Shown here: in pieces, positions 39,882-50,276 of the stretch
Position numbering within the stretch: position 1 is the first letter of the stretch
Layout of the letters: each line of letters begins with the position of its first letter
NCBI RefSeq assembly: GCF_018070075.1
Contig: NZ_JAGPXE010000001.1
Location: 558,001 to 622,000 of the forward strand
Direction of reading: 5' to 3'
Length of the DNA: 64,000 bases
Source: Saccharopolyspora endophytica
GTDB lineage: Bacteria; Actinomycetota; Actinomycetes; Mycobacteriales; Pseudonocardiaceae
Program-made: the position numbers and the translations under genes
Notes under the pieces: generated by a model
What the model was told of the DNA's origin: nothing
The model's database searches: none
The model's input: the letters and a program-made list of their open reading frames with translations, nothing else

Positions 39882-40564
39882 TGAGCTTGACGCTCGACGT
39901 CCGTACCCCGGACGGCAAGACCGACGGCACCGTCGAGCTGCCGGCCGAGATTTTCGACGCGCAGGCCAACGTGGCGCTGATGCACCAGGTCGTCGTGGCC
40001 CAGCTGGCCGCGGCTCGCCAGGGCACGCACGCCACGAAGACCCGCGGTCAGGTCTCCGGCGGCGGCAAGAAGCCGTACCGGCAGAAGGGCACCGGTAACG
40101 CCCGTCAGGGCTCCATCCGCGCCCCTCAGTTCGCCGGCGGTGGCACCGTCCACGGCCCGCAGCCGCGGGATTACACCCAGCGGACCCCGAAGAAGATGGT
40201 GAAGGCCGCCCTGCGCGGTGCCCTCTCCGACCGGGTTCGCGCCGGCCAGCTGCACGTGGTCACCGGCGTTGTCGGCGGCGAGCAGCCGTCCACCAAGTCG
40301 GCCAAGACCGCGCTGCGGAACTGGACCGAAGCCAAGAAGGTTCTGGTCGTGCTCGACCGCCACGAGGAGCAGAACTCGTGGCTGAGCCTGCGGAACCTGC
40401 AGAACGTGCACCTGATCGACCCGGGTCAGCTGAACACCTACGACGTGCTCAACAGCGACGACGTTGTGTTCACCAAGGCCGCCTACGACCGTTTCGTCGC
40501 AGGCCCGGCCAAGGGCCGGTCGGTCAAGGCCGCCGCTTCTTCCGCTGAGGAGGCAGAGCAGTGA
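39881..40564 (+). CDS. rplD: Ribosomal protein L4
   Basis: This 227-residue protein starts at the ATG at 39881 overlapping the rplC stop; a GTG three bases earlier is possible. L4 lines the peptide exit tunnel and its extended loop is seen as [22 protein letters not shown]. In E. coli L4 also represses its own operon; whether that holds here cannot be seen. It overlaps rplW by four bases (GTGA). Confidence 0.98.
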   Translation: MSLTLDVRTPDGKTDGTVELPAEIFDAQANVALMHQVVVAQLAAARQGTHATKTRGQVSGGGKKPYRQKGTGNARQGSIRAPQFAGGGTVHGPQPRDYTQRTPKKMVKAALRGALSDRVRAGQLHVVTGVVGGEQPSTKSAKTALRNWTEAKKVLVVLDRHEEQNSWLSLRNLQNVHLIDPGQLNTYDVLNSDDVVFTKAAYDRFVAGPAKGRSVKAAASSAEEAEQ

Positions 40565-40860
40565 GCGCCGACCCCCGGGACATCATCCTGAAGCCGGTGA
40601 TCTCCGAGAAGAGCTACGGACTGCTGGAGCAGTCGCAGTACACCTTCTTGGTGGACCCGCGCTCGAACAAGACCGAAATCAAGATCGCCATTGAGCAGAT
40701 CTTCGACGTCAAGGTCGCCAGCGTCAACACGATCAACCGCGACGGCAAGCGCAAGCGCACCCGCACCGGGTTCGGCAAGCGCAAGGACACCAAGCGGGCC
40801 ATCGTCACCCTGACGCCGGAGAGCAAGGCGATCGAGATCTTCGGCGGTCCGGCCGCCTGA
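40561..40860 (+). CDS. rplW: Ribosomal protein L23
   Basis: This 99-residue L23 sits at the tunnel exit, where trigger factor and SRP dock. The text [21 protein letters not shown] and the basic loop [21 protein letters not shown] are typical. The GTG start overlaps the rplD stop, indicating coupling. rplB follows after 31 bases. Confidence 0.98.
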   Translation: MSADPRDIILKPVISEKSYGLLEQSQYTFLVDPRSNKTEIKIAIEQIFDVKVASVNTINRDGKRKRTRTGFGKRKDTKRAIVTLTPESKAIEIFGGPAA

Positions 40861-40891
40861 CGGTGCTGATTAGGACGAGGTTGCTTTAGAA

Positions 40892-41725
40892 ATGGGCATT
40901 CGCAAGTACAAGCCGACGACGCCTGGCCGTCGTGGCTCGAGCGTGTCCGACTTCGCCGAGATCACCCGGACGGAGCCGGAGAAGTCGTTGATCGTCCCGC
41001 TGAATCGCAAGGCGGGTCGCAACGCTCAGGGCAAGATCACCACGCGGCACAAGGGTGGCGGTCACAAGCGGGCCTACCGCCTGATCGACTTCCGCCGCAA
41101 CGACAAGGACGGTGTGCCGGCCAAGGTCGCGCACATCGAGTACGACCCGAACCGCAGCGCTCGGATCGCGCTCCTGCACTACGCCGACGGCGAGAAGCGG
41201 TACATCATCGCGCCGAACGGTGTGAAGCAGGGCGACCCGATCGAGAGCGGCGCTCGGGCCGACATCAAGCCGGGTAACAACCTGCCGCTGCGCAACATCC
41301 CCACCGGTACCGTGATCCACGCGATCGAGCTCCGCCCCGGTCAGGGCGCGAAGATCGCTCGCTCGGCCGGTGCCCGGGTGCAGCTGGTGGCCAAGGACGG
41401 TCCGTACGCCCAGCTGCGGATGCCTTCGGGCGAGATCCGCAACGTGGACGCGCGCTGCCGTGCCACCGTCGGCGAGGTCGGCAACTCGGAGCACGCCAAC
41501 ATCAACTGGGGCAAGGCCGGCCGCATGCGGTGGAAGGGCAAGCGCCCGACCGTCCGCGGTGTCGTCATGAACCCGGTGGACCACCCGCACGGTGGTGGTG
41601 AGGGCAAGACCTCCGGTGGTCGCCACCCGGTCAACCCGAACGGTAAGCCGGAGGGTCGTACCCGTCTCCGCAAGCCGAGTGACAAGCTCATCGTCCGCCG
41701 CCGGCGTACCGGCAAGAAGCGCTGA
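40892..41725 (+). CDS. rplB: Ribosomal protein L2
   Basis: This 277-residue L2 supports the peptidyl transferase centre and subunit joining. The start [20 protein letters not shown] and the C-terminal loop [13 protein letters not shown], which includes the histidine near the active site, are intact. It is of normal length and lies between rplW and rpsS in the standard S10 order. Confidence 0.98.
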   Translation: MGIRKYKPTTPGRRGSSVSDFAEITRTEPEKSLIVPLNRKAGRNAQGKITTRHKGGGHKRAYRLIDFRRNDKDGVPAKVAHIEYDPNRSARIALLHYADGEKRYIIAPNGVKQGDPIESGARADIKPGNNLPLRNIPTGTVIHAIELRPGQGAKIARSAGARVQLVAKDGPYAQLRMPSGEIRNVDARCRATVGEVGNSEHANINWGKAGRMRWKGKRPTVRGVVMNPVDHPHGGGEGKTSGGRHPVNPNGKPEGRTRLRKPSDKLIVRRRRTGKKR

Positions 41726-41743
41726 GCAGGGAGGTAAGCAAAC

Positions 41744-42025
41744 ATGCCACGCAGCCTGAAGAAGGGCCCGTTCGTGGACGACCACCTGCTCAAGAAGGTG
41801 GACGCGCTTAACGAGTCGGGCAAGAAGACCGTGATCAAGACCTGGTCCCGTCGGTCGACGATCATCCCGGACATGCTGGGCCACACCTTCGCGGTGCACG
41901 ACGGTCGCAAGCACGTCCCGGTGTTCGTCACCGAGGCGATGGTGGGGCACAAGCTGGGCGAATTCGCCCCGACCCGCACTTTCAAGGGCCACGTCAAGGA
42001 TGACCGGAAGTCGCGCCGCCGCTGA
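41744..42025 (+). CDS. rpsS: Ribosomal protein S19
   Basis: This 93-residue S19 of the 30S head contacts S13 and 23S rRNA across the interface. It starts [15 protein letters not shown] after an AGGGAGG site and has the conserved [21 protein letters not shown] core. rplV follows after 42 bases. Confidence 0.98.
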   Translation: MPRSLKKGPFVDDHLLKKVDALNESGKKTVIKTWSRRSTIIPDMLGHTFAVHDGRKHVPVFVTEAMVGHKLGEFAPTRTFKGHVKDDRKSRRR

Positions 42026-42067
42026 GCGGGTCTGTGACACGAACGAGTAAGAGCAAGGGGTAGCAGG

Positions 42068-42481
42068 ATGACAGCCCGTTCCGACTCCACTGCCGCGGAA
42101 GCCCCGCGGGCAGTGGCGCGGGCCCGGTTCGTCCGCGTGTCGCCGATGAAGGCGCGGCGCGTGGTCGAGCTCATCAAGGGCCGGAGCGCCAGCGATGCCC
42201 TGGCTGTGCTTCAGTTCGCGCCGCAGACCGCCAGCGGTCCGGTGTCGAAGGTGCTCGCCAGTGCGATCGCCAACGCGGAGAACAACCTTTCCCTCGATCC
42301 CGAGACGCTGGTCGTGAACCACGCGTACGTGGACGAGGGTCCGACGTTGAAGCGGTTCCGGCCGCGCGCGCAGGGTCGTGCGTACCGGATCCGGAAGCGG
42401 ACCAGCCACATCACGGTCGAGGTCGAATCTCGGCCCGCGGTGACCAAGTCCCGAAAGAGCCAGAAGGGGAGTGCCCGGTAG
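42068..42481 (+). CDS. rplV: Ribosomal protein L22
   Basis: This 137-residue L22 has a hairpin lining the exit tunnel ([20 protein letters not shown]), a site of macrolide-resistance changes in other bacteria; no odd residue stands out. Short extra tails are present at both ends. The TAG stop overlaps the rpsC GTG start by one base. Confidence 0.97.
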   Translation: MTARSDSTAAEAPRAVARARFVRVSPMKARRVVELIKGRSASDALAVLQFAPQTASGPVSKVLASAIANAENNLSLDPETLVVNHAYVDEGPTLKRFRPRAQGRAYRIRKRTSHITVEVESRPAVTKSRKSQKGSAR

Positions 42482-43329
42482 TGGGTCAGAAGATCAACCC
42501 GCACGGCTTCCGACTCGGCATCACCACGGACTGGAAGTCTCGCTGGTACGCCGACAAGCAGTACTCGGAGTACGTCGCGGAAGACGTCAAGATCCGCCGG
42601 CAGCTGTCTCGCGGGATGGAGCGCGCTGGGATCTCGAAGGTGGAGATCGAGCGCACCCGTGAGCGCGTCCGCGTGGACATTCACACCGCCCGGCCGGGCA
42701 TCGTCATCGGCCGTCGCGGTGCCGAGGCGGACCGCATCCGCGGTGCGCTGGAGAAGCTGACCGGCAAGCAGGTTCAGCTCAACATCCTCGAGGTCAAGAA
42801 CCCCGAGGCGGACGCCCAGCTGGTCGCACAGGGTGTGGCCGAGCAGCTGTCCAACCGCGTGTCCTTCCGTCGCGCGATGCGCAAGGCCATTCAGTCGGCC
42901 ATGCGCTCGTCGCAGGTCAAGGGCATCCGGGTGCAGTGCGGCGGACGTCTGGGTGGCGCGGAGATGTCGCGCTCGGAGTTCTACCGCGAGGGTCGCGTCC
43001 CGCTGCACACGCTGCGCGCGGACATCGACTACGGCTTCTTCGAGGCCCGCACCACCTTCGGGCGCATCGGCGTCAAGGTGTGGATCTACAAGGGCGAGCT
43101 GGTCGGTGGCCTGAAGCAGAAGCAGCAGGAGTCCGAGGTCCGTCCGCCGCGCGGCGGTGGCAACGACCGCAACGAGCGTGGTGGCCGCGGTGACCGCGGT
43201 GGCCGTCGTCGTGGCGGTGCGGACCGCGGTGAGCGCGGTGCAGCTGACAAGTCCGCCAAGGCCGAGACCAAGGCCGCGGAGGGCGAGCAGCCGCAGGCTG
43301 CGCCGGCTGAAGAGAAGACGGAGGGCTGA
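42481..43329 (+). CDS. rpsC: Ribosomal protein S3
   Basis: This 282-residue S3 is longer than the E. coli protein because of a C-terminal tail rich in Arg/Gly and then Ala/Lys/Glu (about 220-282), usual in actinobacteria. The KH domain with [16 protein letters not shown] and the C-terminal S3 fold are intact. It helps form the mRNA entry channel. The GTG start is coupled to rplV. Confidence 0.98.
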   Translation: MGQKINPHGFRLGITTDWKSRWYADKQYSEYVAEDVKIRRQLSRGMERAGISKVEIERTRERVRVDIHTARPGIVIGRRGAEADRIRGALEKLTGKQVQLNILEVKNPEADAQLVAQGVAEQLSNRVSFRRAMRKAIQSAMRSSQVKGIRVQCGGRLGGAEMSRSEFYREGRVPLHTLRADIDYGFFEARTTFGRIGVKVWIYKGELVGGLKQKQQESEVRPPRGGGNDRNERGGRGDRGGRRRGGADRGERGAADKSAKAETKAAEGEQPQAAPAEEKTEG

Positions 43330-43332
43330 GAC

Positions 43333-43752
43333 GTGCTCGTCCCACGCAGGGTGAAGTGGCGCAAGAGCCACGCGCCGAAGCGTAAGGGCTTCGCCAAGGG
43401 TGGCACCCGGATCAGTTTCGGCGAGTACGGCATTCAGGCGATCGAGCACGGCTACGTGACCAACCGGCAGATCGAGTCGGCGCGTATCGCGATCACCCGG
43501 CACGTCAAGCGTGGCGGCAAGGTGTGGATCAACATCTTCCCGGACCGCCCGCTGACCAAGAAGCCGGCCGAAACCCGTCAGGGTTCCGGTAAGGGTTCGC
43601 CGGAGTCCTGGGTCGCCAACGTCAAGCCCGGACGCATCATGTTCGAGCTGACCTTCCCGAACGAGAAGACGGCGGTCGAGGCGTTGACTCGTGCGGCGCA
43701 CAAGCTCCCGATGAAGTGCAAGATCGTGTCCCGCGAGGGTGGTGACTTCTGA
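43333..43752 (+). CDS. rplP: Ribosomal protein L16
   Basis: This 139-residue L16 lies near the A-site tRNA elbow. It starts [13 protein letters not shown] at a GTG three bases after rpsC and shows the conserved [22 protein letters not shown] region. The stop overlaps the rpmC start (TGATG). Confidence 0.98.
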   Translation: MLVPRRVKWRKSHAPKRKGFAKGGTRISFGEYGIQAIEHGYVTNRQIESARIAITRHVKRGGKVWINIFPDRPLTKKPAETRQGSGKGSPESWVANVKPGRIMFELTFPNEKTAVEALTRAAHKLPMKCKIVSREGGDF

Positions 43753-43994
43753 TGGCAGCGGGTGTCACCGCATCCGAGCTCCGCGAGCTGGACAACGAGG
43801 AGCTCGTGCAGCGGCTGAAGGAATCGAAGGAAGAGCTGTTCAACCTCCGGTTCCAGATGGCCACTGGTCAGCTGCAGAACAACCGGCGGCTGCGCGTCGT
43901 CCGACAGGACATCGCCCGGATCTACACCATCATGCGCGAGCGCGAACTGGGCCTGACGGTTAACCCCGAAGGCGCTGAGGAGGGCGCGGCATGA
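43752..43994 (+). CDS. rpmC: Ribosomal protein L29
   Basis: This 80-residue L29 is two helices ([33 protein letters not shown]) placed at the tunnel exit beside L23. It has a short acidic extension at the end. The ATG overlaps the rplP stop and the stop overlaps the rpsQ ATG. Confidence 0.97.
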   Translation: MAAGVTASELRELDNEELVQRLKESKEELFNLRFQMATGQLQNNRRLRVVRQDIARIYTIMRERELGLTVNPEGAEEGAA

Positions 43995-44266
43995 GTGAGA
44001 AAGGACAGGGCGTGGAGCGCAACAGCCGCAAGGTGCGCGAGGGCTACGTCGTCTCGGACAAGATGGACAAGACGATCGTGGTCTCCCTGGAAGACCGCAA
44101 GAAGCACGCCCTCTACGGCAAGGTCATGCGTCAGACCACCAAGGTCAAGGCGCACGACGAGGCCAACTCGGCCGGCGTCGGTGACCGGGTGCTGCTGATG
44201 GAGACCCGGCCGCTCAGCGCCAGCAAGCGCTGGCGCTTGGTCGAGGTCGTCGAGAAGGCCAAGTAA
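43991..44266 (+). CDS. rpsQ: Ribosomal protein S17
   Basis: This 91-residue S17 is an early 16S rRNA-binding protein with an OB fold. The core [19 protein letters not shown] and the [17 protein letters not shown] segment are conserved. It overlaps rpmC by four bases. After it comes a 148-base gap with a possible hairpin at about 44280-44320, then rplN, so a transcript boundary or attenuator may lie here. Confidence 0.97.
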   Translation: MSEKGQGVERNSRKVREGYVVSDKMDKTIVVSLEDRKKHALYGKVMRQTTKVKAHDEANSAGVGDRVLLMETRPLSASKRWRLVEVVEKAK

Positions 44267-44414
44267 CGAACACCAGTGAACCGGCCGGTCGCCGGCAAGA
44301 TCAGCGGCCGGCCGTTTCGCTTGTGGTAGTTGACCGCGCGTGTCAGGTCGGCAATTTGGCACGCCAGAGTGTGTCCGGGCACAAGGTTCGGGCACTTAGG
44401 GTCAGGAGTCATAC

Positions 44415-44783
44415 GTGATCCAGCAGGAGTCGCGACTTCGCGTCGCCGACAACACCGGGGCCAAGGAGATCCTTACGATCCGTGTCCTCGGTGGGTCGGG
44501 CCGACGCTACGCGGGCCTCGGGGACATCATCGTGGCGACCGTCAAGGAAGCCATCCCCGGTGCCGGAGTCAAGAAGGGCGATGTGGTCAAGGCCGTCATC
44601 GTCCGCCAGAAGAAGGAAAAGCGTCGCGCGGATGGTTCCTACATCCGGTTCGACGAGAACGCCGCCGTCCTGGTGAAGCCGGGCGGCGAGCCGCGAGGCA
44701 CCCGCATCTTCGGGCCGGTGGCCCGAGAACTGCGCGACAAGAAGTTCATGAAGATCATCTCGCTCGCGCCGGAGGTGTTGTGA
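44415..44783 (+). CDS. rplN: Ribosomal protein L14
   Basis: This 122-residue L14 binds 23S rRNA and is the docking site for the silencing factor RsfS. The GTG start gives [19 protein letters not shown], the family's usual N-terminus. The end [16 protein letters not shown] is typical. It is the first gene of the spc part of the cluster. Confidence 0.98.
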   Translation: MIQQESRLRVADNTGAKEILTIRVLGGSGRRYAGLGDIIVATVKEAIPGAGVKKGDVVKAVIVRQKKEKRRADGSYIRFDENAAVLVKPGGEPRGTRIFGPVARELRDKKFMKIISLAPEVL

Positions 44784-44785
44784 TC

Positions 44786-45100
44786 ATGAAGATCAAGAAG
44801 GGCGACACGGTCGTCGTCATCTCCGGTAAGGACAAGGGCGCCAAGGGCAAGGTCATCCAGGCCATGCCGGCGGAGCAGCGGGTCCTGGTCGAGGGTGTCA
44901 ACCGGATCAAGAAGCACACCAAGGTCTCCCGGACCGAGCGTGGCGCGCAGTCCGGCGGCATCGTCACCCAGGAAGCCCCGATCCACGTGAGCAACGTGAT
45001 GGTCGTGGACTCGGACGGCAAGCCGACCCGCGTCGGTCACCGCATCGACGAGGACGGCAAGAAGGTTCGCGTCTCGCGCCGCAACGGTAAGGACATCTGA
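44786..45100 (+). CDS. rplX: Ribosomal protein L24
   Basis: This 104-residue L24 contains a KOW motif ([20 protein letters not shown]) and starts 50S assembly. I choose the ATG at 44786 because GGAGG lies ten bases upstream; a GTG at 44780 overlapping the rplN stop would have too short a spacing. rplE follows after two bases. Confidence 0.97.
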   Translation: MKIKKGDTVVVISGKDKGAKGKVIQAMPAEQRVLVEGVNRIKKHTKVSRTERGAQSGGIVTQEAPIHVSNVMVVDSDGKPTRVGHRIDEDGKKVRVSRRNGKDI

Positions 45101-45102
45101 TC

Positions 45103-45666
45103 ATGACTACTGCTGAGAAGATCGTCCCCCGGCTCAAGACCCGGTACCGCGAGGAGATCCGCCAGGCCCTGAACGAGGAGTTCAACTACTCCAACGTGAT
45201 GCAGGTGCCGGGCGCGGTCAAGGTCGTGGTCAACATGGGTGTTGGCGACGCCGCGCGGGACAGCAAGCTGATCGAGGGCGCGGTTCGCGACCTCACCTCC
45301 ATCACCGGCCAGAAGCCCGAGATCCGTCGGGCCCGCAAGTCCATCGCGCAGTTCAAGCTGCGCGAGGGCCAGCCGATCGGCGCGCGGGTGACCCTGCGCG
45401 GCGACCGCATGTGGGAGTTCCTGGACCGCCTGGTCACCATCGCGCTGCCGCGCATCCGTGACTTCCGCGGTCTCTCGCCGAAGCAGTTCGACGGCAGGGG
45501 CAACTACACGTTCGGCCTCAACGAGCAGTCGATGTTCCACGAGATCAACCCGGACAACATCGACCGCCCGCGGGGTATGGACATCACCGTCGTTACCACT
45601 GCCACCAACGATGACGAGGGCCGGGCGCTGCTGAAGCACCTGGGCTTCCCGTTCAAGGAGAACTGA
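45103..45666 (+). CDS. rplE: Ribosomal protein L5
   Basis: This 187-residue L5 binds 5S rRNA and contacts the P-site tRNA. The core [19 protein letters not shown] and the [16 protein letters not shown] segment are conserved. It is tightly spaced with rplX and rpsN. Confidence 0.98.
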   Translation: MTTAEKIVPRLKTRYREEIRQALNEEFNYSNVMQVPGAVKVVVNMGVGDAARDSKLIEGAVRDLTSITGQKPEIRRARKSIAQFKLREGQPIGARVTLRGDRMWEFLDRLVTIALPRIRDFRGLSPKQFDGRGNYTFGLNEQSMFHEINPDNIDRPRGMDITVVTTATNDDEGRALLKHLGFPFKEN

Positions 45667-45669
45667 GCG

Positions 45670-45855
45670 ATGGCGAAGAAGGCGCTGGTTATCAAGGCGG
45701 CCCAGAAGCCGAAGTTCAAGGTTCGCGGCTACACCCGCTGCCAGAAGTGCGGGCGTCCGCGCTCCGTGTTCCGCAAGTTCGGTCTGTGCCGCGTTTGCTT
45801 CCGCGAGATGGCGCACGCGGGCGAGCTGCCCGGCGTGAGCAAGTCTTCCTGGTGA
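45670..45855 (+). CDS. rpsN: Ribosomal protein S14, zinc-binding type
   Basis: This 61-residue S14 is the short C+ form with two CxxC pairs (CQKC and CRVC) that hold zinc. Actinobacteria usually keep this form in the spc operon and a zinc-free long form elsewhere for zinc starvation. It starts three bases after rplE. A 243-base gap follows, containing distant inverted repeats (45862-45870 and 45912-45920). Confidence 0.97.
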   Translation: MAKKALVIKAAQKPKFKVRGYTRCQKCGRPRSVFRKFGLCRVCFREMAHAGELPGVSKSSW

Positions 45856-46098
45856 GCACCCGCCTGCTTCGGGGTCCCGGTTGCCCGGTCTGATCCGGCG
45901 ACCCTTACCCTGAAGCAGGCGCTACCAGGGCTGATGCCCACGCTCCGCACGCGAGCCGTGCTTGCGCACGACTGAACAGGGCCCCGTCACCGTGGCGGGA
46001 GACCCCGAACTTCGTCCAGGCCAGAGTCCAGACGCCCGCCCTCCGGGTGGGTCGCGGTCCGGGCTCATCGGAACCAGACGAGAAAGGTTGAGCAGGTC

Positions 46099-46497
46099 AT
46101 GACGATGACCGATCCGATCGCAGACATGCTGACGCGTCTGCGCAACGGAAACTCGGCATACCACGACGAGGTCGTGATGCCGCACTCCAAGCTGAAGGCG
46201 AACATCGCCGAGATCCTCAAGCGGGAGGGCTACGTCGCCGGCTCCCGCGTCGAGGACGGGGAGACTCACCAGAACCTCGTCGTCGAGCTGAAGTACGGCC
46301 CGAACCGCGAGCGGAGCATCGCGGGCCTGCGCCGGGTCTCCAAGCCCGGTCTGCGGGTCTACGCCAAGTCCACGAACCTGCCCAAGGTTCTCGGTGGTCT
46401 GGGCGTCGCCATCATCTCGACCTCCGGCGGTCTCGTGACCGACCGGCAGGCCATGAAGAAGGGCGTGGGCGGGGAAGTCCTCGCCTACGTCTGGTAA
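46099..46497 (+). CDS. rpsH: Ribosomal protein S8
   Basis: This 132-residue S8 is a central-domain 16S rRNA binder. The start [17 protein letters not shown] has a second in-frame ATG two codons later. The C-terminal [26 protein letters not shown] is conserved. In E. coli S8 represses the spc operon; here the preceding 243-base gap could hold a control site, but I see no clear match. Confidence 0.98.
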   Translation: MTMTDPIADMLTRLRNGNSAYHDEVVMPHSKLKANIAEILKREGYVAGSRVEDGETHQNLVVELKYGPNRERSIAGLRRVSKPGLRVYAKSTNLPKVLGGLGVAIISTSGGLVTDRQAMKKGVGGEVLAYVW

Positions 46498-46513
46498 GGG
46501 AGGAGGAGCGGCT

Positions 46514-47053
46514 ATGTCGCGCATCGGAAAGCTGCCGATCACCGTCCCCTCCGGCGTCGAGGTGAACATCGACGGCCAGGCGGTGACCGTGAAGGGCCCC
46601 AAGGGCGAGCTTGCTCACCAGGTCCGCGAGCCGATCGTCGTCGAGAAGGACGAGGACGGCGCGGTGCTGGTCAAGCGCCCCAACGACGAGCGGGAGAGCC
46701 GGTCGCTGCACGGGCTGACCCGGACTCTCGTCAACAACATGGTGATCGGCGTCAGCCAGGGATACCAGAAGGACCTGGAGATCATGGGCGTCGGTTACCG
46801 AGTGCTGCAGAAGGGATCGAACCTCGAGTTCTCCCTCGGCTACAGCCACCCCATCGTGATCGAGCCGCCGGACGGCATTCAGTTCGCGGTCGACGGCCCG
46901 ACCAAGCTTTCGGTCAAGGGCATCGACAAGCAGCTGGTCGGCGAGATCGCGGCTCGTATCCGCAAGCTGCGCAAGCCCGACCCGTACAAGGGCAAGGGTG
47001 TCCGGTACGCGGGTGAGACCATCCGCCGCAAGGTCGGAAAGACGGGTAAGTGA
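46514..47053 (+). CDS. rplF: Ribosomal protein L6
   Basis: This 179-residue L6 has the two-domain fold; [17 protein letters not shown] and the C-terminal [19 protein letters not shown] are conserved. It binds near the sarcin-ricin loop. The start has GGGAGGAGG upstream, one of the strongest ribosome sites in the cluster. Confidence 0.98.
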   Translation: MSRIGKLPITVPSGVEVNIDGQAVTVKGPKGELAHQVREPIVVEKDEDGAVLVKRPNDERESRSLHGLTRTLVNNMVIGVSQGYQKDLEIMGVGYRVLQKGSNLEFSLGYSHPIVIEPPDGIQFAVDGPTKLSVKGIDKQLVGEIAARIRKLRKPDPYKGKGVRYAGETIRRKVGKTGK

Positions 47054-47055
47054 CC

Positions 47056-47454
47056 ATGAGCGAGACAGCTACCAAGCGCAAGCCGGTTGGCAAGGACATC
47101 TCGACCAAGCGTCGGCTCTCCCGCGCCAAGCGTCACACGCGCCTCCGGAAGAAGATCCTGGGCACCGCCGAGCGCCCGCGTCTGGTCGTCACTCGGTCGC
47201 TGCGCAACATCACCGCGCAGGTCATCGACGACACCAAGGGCCACACCGTTGCGTCGGCCACGAGCCTGGAGTCCGAGCTCCGCGGCTTCGAGGGTGACAA
47301 GAAGGCCGTGGCCACCAAGGTCGGCGAGCTCGTCGCCGCCCGTGCCAAGGACGCCGGTGTCGAGAAGGTCGTGTTCGACCGCGGCGGCAACGCCTACCAC
47401 GGTCGCGTGGCCGCTCTGGCCGACGCCGCCCGTGACGGCGGACTGGAGTTCTGA
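47056..47454 (+). CDS. rplR: Ribosomal protein L18
   Basis: This 132-residue L18 binds 5S rRNA with L5. The ATG at 47056 gives [14 protein letters not shown]; a GTG at 47050 overlapping the rplF stop is possible. The end [26 protein letters not shown] is typical. Confidence 0.97.
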   Translation: MSETATKRKPVGKDISTKRRLSRAKRHTRLRKKILGTAERPRLVVTRSLRNITAQVIDDTKGHTVASATSLESELRGFEGDKKAVATKVGELVAARAKDAGVEKVVFDRGGNAYHGRVAALADAARDGGLEF

Positions 47455-47489
47455 CAAGTGCGTAAGAACGAGACTGGAAGGGACGCCTG

Positions 47490-48104
47490 ATGCCTGGACG
47501 CACTCGGCGTGAAGGCGGCGGGGAGTCCGGCGGCAAGGACCGCCGGGACCGCCGCGACGGCGGCCGTGGCGGGGCGGCCCAAGAGAAGACCCCGCAGTTC
47601 GAACGTGTCGTGACCATCAACCGCGTCGCGAAGGTCGTCAAGGGTGGTCGGCGCTTCAGCTTCACCGCGCTGGTCGTCGTCGGCGACGGCGACGGCATGG
47701 TCGGTGTCGGCTACGGCAAGGCCAAGGAAGTTCCCGCGGCCATCGCCAAGGGCGTCGAGGAGGCGAAGAAGAACTTCTTCCGCGTCCCGCGCCTGGGCGG
47801 CACCATCACGCACCCGGTGCAGGGCGAGGACGCCGCGGGCGTCGTGCTGCTGCGTCCGGCCAGCGCCGGTACCGGTGTCATCGCCGGCGGCCCGGTGCGC
47901 GCGGTGCTGGAGTGCGCCGGTATCCACGACGTGCTGAGCAAGTCGCTGGGCTCGGACAACCCGATCAACATCGTGCACGCCACGGTGGACGCCCTCAAGC
48001 AGCTGCAGCGTCCGGAGGAGGTCGCGGCTCGCCGTGGCCTGCCGCTGGAAGATGTCGCTCCGGCGTTCATGATGCGTGCTCGTGCCGCCGGGACGGGGGT
48101 CTGA
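47490..48104 (+). CDS. rpsE: Ribosomal protein S5
   Basis: This 204-residue S5 has a Gly/Arg-rich N-terminal tail (about 1-35) usual in actinobacteria, then the double-stranded RNA-binding fold with [20 protein letters not shown] and the [22 protein letters not shown] region. It affects decoding accuracy together with S4 and S12. Confidence 0.98.
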   Translation: MPGRTRREGGGESGGKDRRDRRDGGRGGAAQEKTPQFERVVTINRVAKVVKGGRRFSFTALVVVGDGDGMVGVGYGKAKEVPAAIAKGVEEAKKNFFRVPRLGGTITHPVQGEDAAGVVLLRPASAGTGVIAGGPVRAVLECAGIHDVLSKSLGSDNPINIVHATVDALKQLQRPEEVAARRGLPLEDVAPAFMMRARAAGTGV

Positions 48105-48109
48105 TCGTC

Positions 48110-48292
48110 ATGGCACAGCTCAAGATCACTCAGGTGCGCGGGCTGGTCGGCTCGAAGCAGAACCAGCGCGACACCATGCGCAGCCTCGGCCTGCGCAAGA
48201 TCCGTCAGTCCGTGGTTCGCCCGGACGACTCGAACGTGCGCGGCATGGTCAATGCCGTCCGTCACCTGGTGACGGTCGAGGAGGTCGACTGA
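48110..48292 (+). CDS. rpmD: Ribosomal protein L30
   Basis: This 60-residue L30 starts at the ATG at 48110 ([20 protein letters not shown]), five bases after rpsE. The longer frame to 47912 runs inside rpsE and is a shadow. It ends one base before rplO. Confidence 0.97.
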   Translation: MAQLKITQVRGLVGSKQNQRDTMRSLGLRKIRQSVVRPDDSNVRGMVNAVRHLVTVEEVD

Positions 48293-48293
48293 C

Positions 48294-48743
48294 ATGGTCA
48301 TCAAACTGCACGACCTGCGTCCGGCCCCTGGCGCCAAGCGCGACAAGATCCGCGTCGGCCGCGGTGAGGGCTCCAAGGGCAAGACCGCCGGCCGCGGTAC
48401 CAAGGGCACCAAGGCCCGCAAGACCGTCTCCCCTCGTTTCGAGGGTGGGCAGATGCCGATCCACATGCGGCTCCCGAAGCTCAAGGGCTTCAAGAACCGC
48501 TTCCGCACCGAGTACCAGGGTGTGAACCTCGGCAAGCTGGCCCAGGCGTTCCCCGAGGGTGGCACCGTCGGTTTCGACGAGCTCGTCGCCAAGGGCCTGG
48601 TCAAGAAGAACGAGCTGGTGAAGATCCTCGGCGACGGGGACCTGGAGGGCGTCAAGCTGGACGTCACCGCTCACGCCTTCACCGGCAGCGCTCAGGAGAA
48701 GATCACCGCCGCCGGCGGCTCGGTCACCAAGCTCGAGCGCTGA
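48294..48743 (+). CDS. rplO: Ribosomal protein L15
   Basis: This 149-residue L15 is a late 50S assembly protein. The Gly-rich start [19 protein letters not shown] and the [18 protein letters not shown] segment are conserved. In most bacteria secY follows at once; here a strong terminator ends the cluster and about 2.6 kb of other DNA intervenes. Confidence 0.98.
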   Translation: MVIKLHDLRPAPGAKRDKIRVGRGEGSKGKTAGRGTKGTKARKTVSPRFEGGQMPIHMRLPKLKGFKNRFRTEYQGVNLGKLAQAFPEGGTVGFDELVAKGLVKKNELVKILGDGDLEGVKLDVTAHAFTGSAQEKITAAGGSVTKLER

Positions 48744-48756
48744 TCTAGTTCTGTAG

Positions 48757-48796
48757 AAGACCCGCCATCCAACCGGGATGGCGGGTCTTTTATTTT
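48757..48796 (+). terminator. Rho-independent terminator after rplO
   Basis: A perfect 14-bp stem (48757-48770 with 48776-48789), a 5-base loop and a T-rich tail lie 13 bases after rplO. It ends the S10-spc transcript before secY. Confidence 0.9.
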
Positions 48797-49070
48797 CTGG
48801 TGATTCCCACGTATTCACGGACGCGATACCGTGTGCATCTGGGGAATCACCCTTGGCAGTTCACTTAGCCAGATCGCGATTCCCGCACGGCGACACGTCG
48901 GAATCCCCGCGCAGCTCTTCAGCCGAACAAGATCCACCGAAGAGTTTCAAGCGAAGGTGGGTTCGCGCAGCTGCTCTTCGACGGTGTTGGCCCCGTCACA
49001 GGACTCCCTAGCTTTATCGACGCCGTTTCACCCGGACGGCGCTGATGAATCGAGGGAGGAGCGACGGCAT
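48797..49070 (+). other. Spacer between the spc terminator and the crystallin-like gene
   Basis: With the terminator this forms a 327-base stretch without a gene. The frame of the next gene stays open through it but the translation is unlike coding sequence of this genome. A promoter for the secreted genes should be here; I could not find a convincing pair of boxes. Confidence 0.5.
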
Positions 49071-49562
49071 ATGCGACCACGACAGGTGGGACGGCGTGCC
49101 GTCCTGGTGATCGTCGCGGTGTTGGCCGCGGTTGTCCCGGGAGCAGCGGTGGCCCAGGCCGGTGGGCCGGTGGCCCCGAAACCGGATTCGCACTGCAGCT
49201 ATCACTTCAGCACCGGCGAGACCCTGTGCTTCGCGACGTTGGCCGAGGCCACCGCGCAGTCGAGGGACGCGCGTGGGGACGTCATCCAGGCGACGTTGTT
49301 CGCCGACCCCAACTACGGCGGCGGGAGCTTCACCGTCTACGGCTCCGGCATGTGCGAGAAGGACGGTGTCGTCAACTTCCAGATCAACCTGCCCGACGAC
49401 TGGAAGAACGTCGTCTCCTCGGTTCAGCCGTGGGGCGGTTGCTGGATCTGGCTTTACCCGGAGCCCGATCTGGGCGGCGAGCGCGACGGGCCGTTCAAGG
49501 AGAACACGCCCGACGTCGGTTCGATGCTGAACGACCGCACCCAGTCCGTCGGTCTGAGCTGA
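49071..49562 (+). CDS. Secreted beta/gamma-crystallin-like protein (possible I36-type peptidase inhibitor fold)
   Basis: I start at the ATG at 49071, with GGGAGGA upstream, because it begins a clear Sec signal peptide (basic RPRQVGRR, hydrophobic VLVIVAVLAAVV, cleavage near Ala28). The mature part of about 135 residues has four cysteines, and repeats the beta/gamma-crystallin pattern: ATLFADPNYGGGSFTVYG and WIWLYPEPDLGGERDG. Secreted actinobacterial proteins with this fold include the Streptomyces metalloproteinase inhibitor and killer-toxin-like proteins. I cannot tell inhibitor, toxin and wall-binding roles apart. It is the first of three secreted-protein genes inserted between rplO and secY. 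Confidence 0.65.
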   Translation: MRPRQVGRRAVLVIVAVLAAVVPGAAVAQAGGPVAPKPDSHCSYHFSTGETLCFATLAEATAQSRDARGDVIQATLFADPNYGGGSFTVYGSGMCEKDGVVNFQINLPDDWKNVVSSVQPWGGCWIWLYPEPDLGGERDGPFKENTPDVGSMLNDRTQSVGLS

Positions 49563-49574
49563 GGGGAATTCGCC

Positions 49575-50228
49575 ATGCGAGCACGAACGATTCGCACCCT
49601 GGTGGCGTCGGCGAGCGCGTTCGGCGCGCTGATCGTGCCCGTCACCGCGAGCGCGACCGCTGAGGACGCGGGTGTCATCAACGCCCGGGGCGTCAACGCC
49701 GCCGAGGACCCGACCGTCCGCGAGCTGCTGGAGAAGTGCGACAACGGCACCGACAGCTGCGTGTTCCACCCGGCCGGCGAGCCGGAGTACTTCACCGCGG
49801 ACTCCAAGCAGGTCGGCGACCCGGTCTACAACTGCACCCCGGACGACCAGCGCCACAGCGTCACCTGGTCGGACACCACGTCGCAGAGCAACAGCGTCGG
49901 TTTGTCGATGACCACCGAGGCCGGCTTCGGCAAGGTCTTCGCCGTCACCTACGAGCAGACCTTCCAGCACACCTGGGAGGAGTCGCACACCGAGTCGCAG
50001 TCGACGTTCGTCGACACCGGTTCGCACCAGGTGGGCTGGGTCGAGCGGGCCGCCCAGATGCAGAAGGTGCGCGGCACCTACGAGCTGCACTTCGAGGACA
50101 AGTTCCACGACCACTACATCTGGTACGTCAACGACTTCGAGGCGACCGGTCCCGCTCAGGACTCGTCGACCGCGGTCAGCCAGCACTCCCGGGACATGAC
50201 CCAGGAAGAAGTCGACGCCTGCCCGTGA
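49575..50228 (+). CDS. Secreted protein of unknown function, first of two tandem paralogues
   Basis: This 217-residue protein has a Sec signal peptide (cleavage near Ala29) and starts 12 bases after the crystallin-like gene. The mature part opens PTVRELLEKCDNGTDSC and contains long alternating Ser/Thr-rich strands (SDTTSQSNSVGLSMTTE; HTWEESHTESQSTFVDTG) followed by GTYELHFEDKFHDHYIWYV. The alternating amphipathic strands recall aerolysin/ETX-type beta-pore proteins, but this is a resemblance of style only. It shares most of its sequence with the gene at 50501. Function is unknown. Confidence 0.6.
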   Translation: MRARTIRTLVASASAFGALIVPVTASATAEDAGVINARGVNAAEDPTVRELLEKCDNGTDSCVFHPAGEPEYFTADSKQVGDPVYNCTPDDQRHSVTWSDTTSQSNSVGLSMTTEAGFGKVFAVTYEQTFQHTWEESHTESQSTFVDTGSHQVGWVERAAQMQKVRGTYELHFEDKFHDHYIWYVNDFEATGPAQDSSTAVSQHSRDMTQEEVDACP

Positions 50229-50276
50229 CCGCCCACCAGGCCTGACAGGAACCCCCCGGTGTTCAGGCCCCCGATC

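Noticed and set aside
44280-44340. Hairpin and TTGACC between rpsQ and rplN as operon boundary
   Set aside because: The stem is short with a long loop and the TTGACC lacks a good -10 box; noted only as a possibility in the rpsQ entry.
45862-45920. Inverted repeat after rpsN as terminator
   Set aside because: The 9-bp arms are separated by 41 bases and there is no T-run; spc genes continue downstream.
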